Of a stretch of DNA of 64,000 bases, positions 46,820 to 55,962 are shown in pieces. The stretch covers positions 52,602,394-52,666,393 of the forward strand of contig CP092886.1 in the NCBI GenBank assembly GCA_030710605.1, read 5' to 3'. This DNA is from Cordylochernes scorpioides. Its lineage: Eukaryota > Arthropoda > Arachnida > Pseudoscorpiones > Chernetidae. Under the pieces are notes generated by a model, which worked only from the letters and a program-made list of their open reading frames with translations, searched no databases and was not told the DNA's origin. Every line of letters begins with the position of its first letter. Positions within the stretch are counted from its first letter, which is position 1. The position numbers were made by a program, and so were the translations under genes.

Positions 46820-47099
46820 TATATATATTTTTTTCCTGTAGAAGAGGTTAGGTGCCCGAAAGCTAGAGATTTTTGTGAATTGCATTTCCAAAAATAAACT
46901 TATCCCTGAAAGGTTGATATTTTCATCCTGATATTTCTACAAGGGATTATTTTATTGACAAATGTTTAGAGATTAAAATGTATATATTTAGGACACATAG
47001 CTAGCGCTTTGAACTATTTTCAACAAAATAATACCTAATCCTTGAAACTATCATTTTTATCTTTTATAATTTTCTATTTGTGTTAACTCGTGTGTCTAT
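46820..47099. other. Arm sequence with an empty SINE site
   Basis: Mirrored at 50,150-50,695 except for the SINE found only in the right arm. The unoccupied target AACTATCATTTTT is at 47,046-47,058. Confidence 0.7.
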
Positions 47100-47208
47100 T
47101 CATGTATTAAGCATATTTACGCAAGTTTGGCCTTAAACACCCATTTCTTGGTTTATCAAGAAGCCTCTGAGACCAAATATCTTTTTGGTCGCAGTGGTAC
47201 AGCCTGTT

Positions 47209-47244
47209 CCACGCTGACGAGCGCCAACAGCGCGAAACGCGTTC
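47209..47244 (+). ncRNA. Hammerhead ribozyme, 5' part, interrupted
   Basis: CCACG (stem I), CTGACGA (core, N = C), GCGC-CAACA-GCGC (stem II and loop), GAAA, then CGCGTT with a GTT cleavage triplet. The 3' stem I strand CGTGG belongs after the SINE at 47,568-47,572. The stem II sequence differs from the 38.9-kb copy but still pairs, which is compensatory change supporting a real RNA fold. Confidence 0.8.
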
Positions 47245-47558
47245 TTTTTTTTTTTTAATTTTCCCTAGTACACGTGGGATTGGCCATGATAATCATAGTG
47301 GGTAGTTAGCGACTGCTTTTACTGTAAGCGCACCACATGTCTACACATGTGAAAAGCAGTTCGACTTTGCACTTACAAATGTGCCAGAACCCCGTTTGGT
47401 TACTTGCAGTCGCTGGTGGGGTTGGACTTTTGCAAGAATCGGGGGCCATTGTGGCATTATTTTTAAATCAGAAAAAAGTGTCCAATGCGGGAATCGAACC
47501 CGGGTCGTAATGGTCGAAAACCAAAAGGTTTAACCAACCTTCCACCGACCCCTTCTTA
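47245..47558 (-). mobile_element. tRNA-headed SINE (family 1)
   Basis: On the minus strand the head GGTTGGTTAAACC and exact B box GGTTCGATTCC (in CCGGGTTCGATTCCCGC) are followed by a body with ATTGGACACTTTTTTCTG and TGTAGACATGTGGTGCGC, and a poly(A) tail (poly-T at 47,245-47,256). The target duplication AAACGCGTTC lies at 47,235-47,244 and 47,559-47,568. The tRNA part does not fold as a complete cloverleaf, so it is not a functional tRNA. Confidence 0.9.
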
Positions 47559-47725
47559 AAACGCGTTCGTGGATGGCTTTTCTTGATTTATCAAGAAAAT
47601 AGGTTGGCAAAATATCAGGGAACATGCTGAATCAATGTTTAGTTGATTTCTGTTCCACTAGATGGCGCTCTGCCATCTAAAAAGCACGTGCGCTCCTGGT
47701 CGGGATATGCCTTTATTATTTTAAA

Positions 47726-48890
47726 TAATTTTATATTGAGTAAACCAAACTAAATATATTATATATATGAATGTTTCACAAAGTTAGTTAATTACATAAG
47801 TATAAAAAACACATTGTTGGCGAAACACTCATTATTAATATAGAAATATCGCAAAATCAACTTCATAAATATATATTACCTTATATATTCTCAGTGTATA
47901 TATTATTGGTGCGCTTCTGGAGTCTTTTGTTTACATGTCACATTTTAACTTACTGTCTACATCTTATGGATTTAATTGTAATCTTTAACAACTTAATTTT
48001 ATTAACTTTCATGTATAATTATTTTTACATAATTTTGTTTTGTATAATTATTTTTCATAATTTTTGTATCGTTGAATTTGCATACTTTTGTTTCCTGTTT
48101 TTTTTTTATTATTTTAGACAATAATCTTTAGTTAAAAAGTGTTAAAAAGGCTTCTCGGATGTTTTCTCCCAGTACATCAGATCACAAGCGCAACAATATA
48201 CGAAAGGTATTTGTGAAATGTATTAAGACAACAAACGAGAATAGAATTGTGAAATAATAGAGTTTCCTTTAAAAAGAAAGAAAGTAATCAAATCTCTAAA
48301 TAAAAACTATTTTTTCCAAGATATCTATAACTAGCTCGATAGAAATATGAAACTATAATTAATTAAAGAGATTGGAATAACGGAGTAAATTTTCTTTATC
48401 GTATAAGGAGGAGGGAATTCGTTGTAGAATCCTTTCTGAAACAATTGGAGGGATTTATTGAAAGTTGTTCGTTTATTTAATAAACGCCAAGGTATAAAAT
48501 CAATCTTCCTTCTTTATTAGCTCATTTTTTTGCTTTCACTCTCTATAGCAGTTTTATCAAAGATATATATATAATATTAAGAAAAGGCAATGTTACATTT
48601 GTACTATTTTTTCATATATAATATATATAACAATCTTCTATTAAATATTGTTTTCACATATGTTATCTTATTTCCATTTATTTTCAATATATAATATTAC
48701 TTGAAAAGTTTCTCAATAGTTTCAGTAAACAATTGAATAAACCTACTTAGAAATATGCTATATACTTTGCTATTTTAAATATATATTATAGTTTTGTTAA
48801 CACAATAACTTCTTTTTTTTGGCACTATTACATCTAGTAATACCGTTTTCATGTAAAATTTGAATTTTAACGAAGCCTTTTCACGTGTTC
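47726..48890. other. Inner arm and spacer, no gene seen
   Basis: 47,726-48,310 is mirrored at 48,991-49,600. 48,311-48,890 has no partner and ends at the gap. Short frames such as 47,894-48,124 (mirrored 49,185-49,412) are hydrophobic, AT-driven and differ by an indel between arms, so I do not call them genes. Confidence 0.55.
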
Positions 48891-48990
48891 NNNNNNNNNN
48901 NNNNNNNNNNNNNNNNNNNNNNNNNNNNNNNNNNNNNNNNNNNNNNNNNNNNNNNNNNNNNNNNNNNNNNNNNNNNNNNNNNNNNNNNNN
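48891..48990. other. Assembly gap (100 N) at the palindrome centre
   Basis: Exactly 100 N. The right arm begins on its first base after the gap, matching left-arm position 48,310, so the right-hand contig starts within duplicated sequence. Confidence 0.98.
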
Positions 48991-49768
48991 AATAGTTTTT
49001 ATTTAGAGATTTGATTACTTTCTCTCTTTTTAAAAGAAACTCTATTATTTCTCAATTCTATTCTCGTTTGTTGTCTTAATACATTTCACAAATACCTTTC
49101 GTATATTGTTGCGCTAGTGATCTGATGTACTGGGAGAAAACATCCGAGAAGCCTTTTTAACACTTTCTAACTAAAGATTATTGTCTAGAATAATAAAAAA
49201 CAAGAAACAAAAGTATACAAATTCAACGATACAAAAATTATGAAAATAATTATACAAAACAAAATTATGTAAAAATAATTATACATGAAAGTTAATAAAA
49301 ATAAATAAATTGTTGAAGTTACAATTAAATCCATAAGATGTAGACAGTAAGTTAAAATGTGACATGTAAACAAAAGACTCCAGAGAGAGAAGCGCACCAA
49401 TAATATATACACTGAGAATATATAAGGTAATATATATTTATGAAGTTGATTTTGCCAAATTTCTATATTAATAATGAGTGTTTTGCCAACAATGTGTTTT
49501 TTATACTTATGTAATTAACTAACTTTGTGAAACATTCATATATATAATATATTTAGTTTGGTTTACTTAGTTTGAGTCAAAAATGACTCAATAGAAAATT
49601 ATTTGAAATAATAAAGGCATATCCCGACCAGGAGCGCACGTGCTTTTTAGATGGCAGAGCGCCATCTAGTGGAACAGAAATCAACTAAACATTGATTTAG
49701 CATGTTCCCTGATATTTTGCCAACCTATTTCCTTGATAAATCAAGAAAAGCCATCCACGAACGCGTTT

Positions 49769-49999
49769 TAAGAAGGGGTCGGTGGAAGGTTGGTTAAACC
49801 TTCTGGTTTTCGACCATTACGACGCGGGTTCGATTCCCGCATTGGACACCTTTTTCTGATTTAAAAAACAATGCTCCAATGGCCCCCAATTCTTGCAAAG
49901 ACATGTGGTGCGCTTACAGTAAAAGCAGTCGCTAACTACCCACTATGATTATCATGGCCAATCCCACGTGTACTAGGGAAAATTAAAAAAAAAAAAAAC
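49769..49999 (+). mobile_element. SINE family 1 copy with internal deletion
   Basis: Same insertion as 47,245-47,558, seen from the other arm: target duplication GAACGCGTTT at 49,759-49,768 and 50,000-50,009. About 83 bp are missing between CTTGCAAA and GACATGTGG near 49,900, so it is 231 bp instead of 314. The B box is intact. Confidence 0.88.
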
Positions 50000-50035
50000 G
50001 AACGCGTTTCGCGCTGTTGGCGCTCGTCAGCGTGG
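50000..50035 (-). ncRNA. Hammerhead ribozyme, 5' part, right-arm copy
   Basis: The minus strand reads CCACG, CTGACGA, GCGC-CAACA-GCGC, GAAACGCGTTC, as in the left arm. It is interrupted by the same SINE; the distal stem I strand CGTGG lies at 49,754-49,758. Confidence 0.78.
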
Positions 50036-50198
50036 AGCAGACTGTACCACTGCGACCAAAAATATATTTGGTCTCAGAGGCTTCTTGATAAACCAAGAAA
50101 TGGGTGTTTAAAGCCAAACTTGCGTAAATATGCTTAACACATGAATAGACACATGAGTTAACACAAATAGAAAATTATACAAGATAAAAATGATAGTT

Positions 50199-50476
50199 GT
50201 AAAACGAAAATTGCAATTATACCGCGAATGTTTCTTTTATACAAAAATCGAAATTTATTTTCAAAGAGAAATAGCGACTATTTCTAACTTTAAGGATGAA
50301 GTATGATAGGATGAATTGTGAAGAGTAATGGCGAACGGAAAAATAAAAGTGTCCAGGGGCGGGAATCGAACCCACAACCTTCTGCTTACCGGGCAGGTGC
50401 CATGTCCACTAGGCTACCCTGGACGTATTCTTCCGTTCGTAAATGATATTTTAAATATATATAATAAATATTTTTA
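50199..50476 (-). mobile_element. tRNA-Thr-like SINE (right arm only)
   Basis: Flanked by AAAAATGATAGTT at 50,186-50,198 and 50,477-50,489. The left arm has a single copy of this target and no element. On the minus strand: an AT-rich leader, CGAACGGAAGAATAC, the tRNA-like head, CACTTTTATTTTTCCGTTCG, CATTACTCTTCACAATTCAT and a GTTTTAC terminus without poly(A). Full length is 278 bp. It is related to the 20.5-20.9 kb copies. Confidence 0.9.
50351..50424 (-). tRNA. tRNA-Thr(GGT)-like SINE head, well folded
   Basis: A 73-nt cloverleaf: acceptor TCCAGGG with CCCTGGA (7 of 7), D arm GCC/GGC, anticodon stem CTGC/GCAG with loop CCGGTAA (anticodon GGT; C at 33), and T arm GTGGG-TTCGATT-CCCGC with B box GGTTCGATTCC. 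It lies inside a mobile SINE. A working tRNA-Thr cannot be excluded on fold alone, but C33 and the context argue against it. Confidence 0.6.
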
Positions 50477-50699
50477 AAAAATGATAGTTTTCAAGGATTA
50501 GTTATTATTTTGTTGAAAATAGTTCAAAGCGCTAGCTATGTGTCAAAAATATATACATTTTAATCACTAAACATTTGTCAATAAAATAATCCCTTGTAGA
50601 AATATCAGGATGAAAATATCAGCCTTCCAGGGATAAGTTTATTTTTGGAAATGCAATTCACAAAAATCTCTAGCTTTCGGACACCTAACCTCTTCTACA

Positions 50700-50840
50700 G
50701 GAACCGCGTACGTGGTTATGATTTTCTTGATTAATCAAGAATGGTATTTGGCCGATATTTATATATTTTATTCCGATAGATGGCGCAAGCCATCACCAAC
50801 TTTCAATTACACGGTCAGGAGATGCCTTTTTCTTGAAGAG
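50700..50840 (+). mobile_element. Truncated hammerhead-repeat fragment, right arm
   Basis: GCGTACGTGGTTATGATTTT, TCTTGATTAATCAAGAATGG, AGATGGCGCAAGCCATCACC and CGGTCAGGAGATGCCTTTTT. Only the ribozyme 3' end (GCGTACGTGG) remains. Partner of 43,760-43,892. Confidence 0.65.
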
Positions 50841-51584
50841 GAATCATGATACAATAATCGCCATTAACAGGAGTTGATATAATGAAATACATGTATTTCA
50901 CTTAATTTCACAAAAATGCTATAAATATATAGAATTTTCATTTTCATTTTTTTTATTTAAATATTAGAAGCAAATGGGCAAATTTCAAAATAGATTTCAA
51001 AAAGGTAACAAATGAATAAATATAGGATTCTAGGATATAGCTATGAGAGCAAGTAATACCTAATAAGCTGTAGTTATTGTTAAGGCATGCGCGCGTACAT
51101 CTGGTTTCACTATTGCTATTCAAAGAATATAACAAAAACAATAGAAGTAATTATCCTATTATTATTAAGAATGTCATATACTCCATAGAATGAAAGTATT
51201 CCAAAGCAAATATATTTCTTCTATCTGCTCATTTTGTTGCTTATTTGTTTAACGTACGTGTTTATTCAATGCTCTTTTTCTTAATTGTTTATTTTCTTTT
51301 TGATAATTATGTTACCTACTCTACTACAATATGAATTATTGTAAATAATTTCACGCGCAATTTTCCAGATCGGATATAGCATGTCTTGTTTGCAACTGTT
51401 AATGAAATAATAAAGCAAATATATAGCTGAAACTAGCAGAAATTAAAACTTAGAATAATAGAACATGAACAAATATCGACAATCAAGACAGTTGTTTCAT
51501 TAATACATTATCATATAGCAGGCCATTCCTTCTTCCTCTCAGAACCAAAGAACAATTATTCCTAAACAAGAGACTCATCATAAA

Positions 51585-51800
51585 AAAGTACGTTTCTTGA
51601 CCAATCAAAGTATTTGGTTATTACCACGGTATTTGGCCAAATCTGGAATATTTAAAAATCAATGATTAATTGGTATTTATTTCGATAGATGGCGCAAGCC
51701 ATCAGCACTCTTTAGTTGAAGATCAGGAAATGCCTTTTTTTCCTTAATTTATCCACCTGATCCAAGTAAAAATTCAATTTTGTACTATTTTCATATATAT
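51585..51800 (+). mobile_element. Hammerhead-repeat fragment, right arm
   Basis: Partner of 42,795-43,030: TATTTGGCCAAATCTGGAAT, AGATGGCGCAAGCCATCAGC, GATCAGGAAATGCCTTTTTT and ATTTATCCACCTGATCCAAG. No ribozyme core. Confidence 0.65.
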
Positions 51801-52227
51801 ATATATATATATTGTGTCATATAAAATAGACGAATTTTAATAGATATTTGAGAAATATTTTAAAATTTGATTAGCTTAAATTGAACAATTAACATTTTTT
51901 TATGACCATTAGTATAATTTTAGTGCTTAATTTAGCTAATTAAACAATTAAAAGTGTTAATATAGAAATAAAATAGGGAAAATTATATTTTATAAATAAA
52001 ATAGAGGTGAAGAATTGTAATGAATACTTTGAAAATGATTTTGAATTGTTAATATCGTGTCAGTAAACTTCTTCTAAATTTGTTGTTAGAAAATAGCTAA
52101 CTGAACTGACATTATATATTTTTATTTTTTTTTGAACAAATCAAGCATAAAACCCCTCTCTTTTATCAATATAAAAAAATGTTATATTTCATAAAATCGC
52201 GGATGGCAAGAGGTGCCACTATATATA

Positions 52228-52645
52228 TACTAGCCGAATGACCCGGGCAACGCCCGTGTTTTACCCGATTGAATGTTTTTATTCAAATACTATTTGTTAC
52301 AATTATAAATTGGCGCCTTAAATAAATACATATATTAGTTAATAACTATAGCCTATGTGCTTTATCTGTCTATGTACTGTTGGCTTCCGTAGGCGTCTCA
52401 TACTGGGAAAAGGAAAGAGAGGATTCCATTTAGTTATTGACTAATATATGCATTTATTTAAGGAACGACCCGCTCCCACACAATGGTTACAAAAACGAAA
52501 AAGCGAGTGGGGGGGGCATGATAGGGCAAAGGTGGCGTGATCGTAGCCGACCAATAGGAGGGCGCCATTCCAAAAAAAAAGCAAACGGTGACAGAGATGA
52601 CTGATGAAGAATGACGCTCGTAACTGTATATAGAATATATATGTT
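52228..52645. mobile_element. Unidentified insertion (right arm only)
   Basis: Starts CTAGCCGAATGACCCGGGCA and ends near CTCGTAACTGTATATAGA within a TA tract; absent from the left arm. It contains inverted segments CCTTAAATAAATACATATAT (about 52,317) and ATATATGCATTTATTTAAGG (about 52,444). GC-richer than its flanks, no protein. I cannot assign a family. Confidence 0.6.
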
Positions 52646-53324
52646 TTTATATTCTTTCATATAGGTAAATTAAATACCGAGCAATAGTTAATATATTGTG
52701 TTATTTATAATATATTATATTCTTACACAAACACACAATTTTTTTGTTCAAAACCCAACTCAACAATTTATTTTATCAAAATCTTAACAATGCTATTTTT
52801 ATAGAAATGTAATTTATTGCCTTTTTCATTCCTCATTTACGACACACTGCGTAAATAAGGTTTGATGGTTATTTTAATGCGGGGGTAATGGATTTCGCTA
52901 CACGTCTCATTAGACCAATTAAAATTACTTTAAATGTAATTTAGGGGATCATTAAGAATACGCAATTATCACATATAGCGTGAGTACATCTGTGACAATT
53001 TGCTAGACATCATTATCTACTACATATAATGTAGTACTTAAAACTACATCCGACCTGTACAGGTATTTTAATTAATAATATTACTTTTTTTATTGATTTT
53101 TATTTTTCAAAAATGATCAATTTAAATTCCAACAGCTTAGAGTAAAGTTTATCGTTGAGAGAAGATCGGATTAATTCGGTGTTTTCAGACAAATTTTAAA
53201 AATAAAGGAGGAGGTGAATTTGTGCTTTTTTAAAAACTTGTTTTTCTTAAAGATACTTGTGATATATACATATCTATTTTTTTCTATTGTTTATTTCATA
53301 TATATATCCGAAATAGATCTACGG

Positions 53325-53830
53325 CCATTTAATGCCTCTTTGAGTAGACCAAACAAGTGGAAATCCTAAGGGGCAAGGTCAGGACTATACAGACTAAGAG
53401 CCAGTACCTTTTCAAAGTTGAGTTTCTGTGTGTTTCAACGGTGTGGGCTGCAGTATGTAGACAGGCATTGTCGTACAACAACACAACACGTTTTGGCAGC
53501 AGTTCTTGGCGTTAGCTTCGAATTTCAGGTTTGAACCTGTCAGTAAGCATCTCACTGTAATGCTCGCTGTTTGCTGTTGTGCACCATTTCTGTTAATGTT
53601 TCACTACTACGCTTTGCGAGTCCAAAATAAAACTGTAAGCATTAGTTTTCCTATGGATGATTGGCTTTTGAACTATTTATTTGGATGTTTCCATTCCATA
53701 CTCCCACTCTCACTCTACGAGTCGTAATCCATGTTTCGTCACCCGTGTCTGTTTAAGATGTTAAGTTCAGAGCGATGTTTTTGGCAGATATCCAAGCGCT
53801 GTTGTTTATGCAAATGTGTGAGTTGTTTAG
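53325..53830 (-). pseudogene. Mariner-type transposase relic, right arm
   Basis: Mirror copy of 39,720-40,225 with the same decayed motif order on the minus strand. The plus-strand frame at 53,506-53,727 is an antisense shadow. Confidence 0.75.
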
Positions 53831-54464
53831 TTACTCCTCGTATATTAAAAAACGCATCTCAAACCTGTGATGTAACAATATAAACTATTTCGCTAAATAA
53901 TACAAAGTTATCATTATATTTTTTTTCTACCCTCGGAGTAATGGGTTGTTAAATATTTAATACAGATTTATTCAACAGATTACAGAAAAGTCAACATTCT
54001 CTGCTCTCGAGTTTTTAATATGTTGTAAGATGGTCGAATGGTCTAAATTGTGAAGTCTTCGGCCAAAATACTTCTTGCCAAACTTTCATGGTTCCTCTTC
54101 CATGGTCGCCAAAAGTGTCCGGTCGTACAGAATTTGATGGTTAAACTTTTCCGTCGTCTGCGCGGTTTATAATGACCGGTTTCAACTTGAGCGATGGCTA
54201 ATTGTTACTTTGCCGTATTTTCATTATAAAAAAAGGATTATTGTTGTTTAGTTGGAGAATTTTAGCAACAAAATATCTCTCTCTTAATGACGGCTTATAT
54301 ATCCATTTTTCATATGTTAATACTAGTGATTTTCTTTTGATTATTTGTATCTTTTTTCTTGTGGACACACTTTTGCAAATCCGGGTTTAATTTCTTAATT
54401 AGGTTTTTGTATATATATATATATATATATATATTGTTCTGAAACTAGAGCAACCCATACTTAA

Positions 54465-54560
54465 ATCATTAGATAGTAAAAAGGCATATATAGGATTGAA
54501 TAAAATATTAGCAAATAAATATTTTATTCAAACCAATATATGCCTTTTTACTATCTAGTA
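54465..54560. repeat. Foldback family B short copy
   Basis: TAGTAAAAAGGCATATATAG and, inverted, ATATGCCTTTTTACTATCTA around a 40-bp centre; preceded by AGAGCAACCCATACTTAAAT, the family tail. Confidence 0.65.
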
Positions 54561-54865
54561 TAATTATATACATTATATATATATTTATTATCATATATCA
54601 ATATTCAAATAACTTTCACTTTATTTACTATTCTCCTTTGCAAAACTTCGTGGTAAATCCATCTCTAAAAGATTATGTGTGAATATAGTATTTTCTCTTT
54701 GAATATTTTGAACATAACACTAATTTCATTTTAAAAATCGTGGAAAAACGCCGCAATGGTATTTATATACACCGACCTTATATTTAATTTCAAATTTTAA
54801 ACTAGGTATCTGCAACAATTTAATAGAAGTGAAATAAAGTTAGAGTATATAAATATATATATATA

Positions 54866-55213
54866 TATTATATAATCTAAAATACAAATATATTTTTTTT
54901 TTTTAAACATATATTTTATTTTTTCATTCATTGACTGTTCTGCATTTTTTACCATATATTCAAAACATACCATTTTTTTATTATTATTTTTTGTTGTAAA
55001 TATGTATATTTAACCCTACCTATCTTTTATTCACGATTATAGAATTCATTATATAAATTCTATATTCCCGTGATATAAATAATTTTATGTATATTTTTAC
55101 TTCAAGAGATTCAAAATAAAAATCTGCTTGAAAGGTAAATAATTATCTTTACTTTTCCACGACTGCACCTCTTTTCAACAATCAAACACACAAAATATTT
55201 CTAATCTATAATA
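54866..55213 (+). repeat. 5' LTR of Ty3/Gypsy element
   Basis: Starts TATTATATAATCTAAAATAC and ends TTTCTAATCTATAATA, giving short inverted ends TATTATA/TATAATA instead of the usual TG/CA. Downstream, TAAGCCGACAGGATTTACC would contain the primer-binding site; no tRNA match recognised. Confidence 0.9.
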
Positions 55214-55254
55214 TAAGCCGACAGGATTTACCTAGTAATAATTGATTTTCAAAA

Positions 55255-55962
55255 ATGCCTCCGAAAATAGAAAAGCCAACTGAGCAACAATCTTCTACAA
55301 ATAATTTTGATTTACCAAAATATGATGGACAAAGTTTTGATATAACTTCATGGTTAAAGTTCTTTAACAAAAAATGCCAACAAAACCATTTTGATGAAGA
55401 CTATAAGCTAAAGAATATTTCAAATTATCTTGATGGAGAAGCTTTTAATTTTTATATAGAACAATTACAAGATATAGATAATTGGGGGGAACTAGAACAA
55501 AAAGTCCTTTCATATTTTACAGTTAAAGATTCTAATCTATTTAGTAAATTCTTAAATTTAAAATATAATGATAAAGATGATCTTGATATTTATTTTAAAG
55601 AAAAATCTTCATTAGCAAAAAAAATTAATTTAGATACACCCCTATTATTAGAAGCTCTTACAGATGGGATGGCAAATTACCTAAAGAAATATTTAATTGC
55701 AGCAAGAGTTAAGGAAACCTCAGATTGGATTAAAATAACCACTCAATTAAAATTCTCTACCAATCAAGAAAAACGGGAACCACAATGTAAATATAACTCA
55801 GATAATCAGCAACCATCCACAAGTAATGATAATAGGCAGAATTTTCAAACTAGATCATATTACCCAGCAAGGTCAAGGTTTAATCCCAAGTCTACAATCC
55901 CAGCCACCTCCAAGGTCATCTCCAAGATCAACCACAGCTCATCACCAGGAAGCATCCAGTAG
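55255..55962 (+). CDS. Ty3/Gypsy Gag-like protein
   Basis: 235 codons starting MPPKIEKPTEQQ, 42 bp after the LTR. The predicted protein holds a capsid-type segment with YDGQSFDITSWLKFFNKK (residues about 23-40), DYKLKNISNYLDGEAFNFYI (about 49-68), and a basic, Asn/Ser-rich tail. No zinc knuckle occurs in this frame; a CX2C...HX4C motif (CKIC ... HFHRDC) sits in the overlapping pol frame just downstream. Gag would coat the RNA and form the particle in the cytoplasm. The frame overlaps pol (55,826-55,962) in a +1 relation, so either frameshifting or a single indel separates them. Confidence 0.85.
   Translation: MPPKIEKPTEQQSSTNNFDLPKYDGQSFDITSWLKFFNKKCQQNHFDEDYKLKNISNYLDGEAFNFYIEQLQDIDNWGELEQKVLSYFTVKDSNLFSKFLNLKYNDKDDLDIYFKEKSSLAKKINLDTPLLLEALTDGMANYLKKYLIAARVKETSDWIKITTQLKFSTNQEKREPQCKYNSDNQQPSTSNDNRQNFQTRSYYPARSRFNPKSTIPATSKVISKINHSSSPGSIQ

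Larger units (their letters stand above)
47100..47725 (+). mobile_element. Hammerhead repeat split by a SINE
   Basis: Family sequence on the plus strand: CGCAAGTTTGGCCTTAAACA, a CCACG...GAAACGCGTTC ribozyme, then after the SINE CGTGGATGGCTTTTCTTGAT, CACTAGATGGCGCTCTGCCA and GCACGTGCGCTCCTGGTCGG, ending near ATGCCTTTATTATTTT. Without the SINE it would be about 300 bp. Present in both arms (49,610-50,150), so insertion and disruption both predate the arm split. Confidence 0.72.
33605..48310 (+). repeat. Left arm of a giant inverted repeat
   Basis: Reverse-complement match to 48,991-64,000. Anchor pairs checked by eye: 48,310 with 48,991; 47,720 with about 49,600; 47,050 with 50,190; 46,840 with 50,695; 43,690 with 50,890; 42,400 with 52,205; 40,900 with 52,660; 39,310 with 54,225; 38,400 with 54,830; 36,840 with 60,340; 35,110 with 62,145; 34,200 with 63,040; 33,700 with 63,540. 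Hand counts gave 4 differences in about 145 bp and 3 in about 115 bp. Left-only insertions are listed as separate features. Confidence 0.95.

Noticed and set aside
47894-48124. Small hydrophobic protein, also at 49,185-49,412
   Set aside because: AT-driven composition, an indel shifts the frame between arms, no conserved start context.
48891-48990. Missed-adapter read artefact as the cause of the palindrome
   Set aside because: The arms differ by substitutions, indels and several private transposons, which a single-molecule artefact cannot produce.
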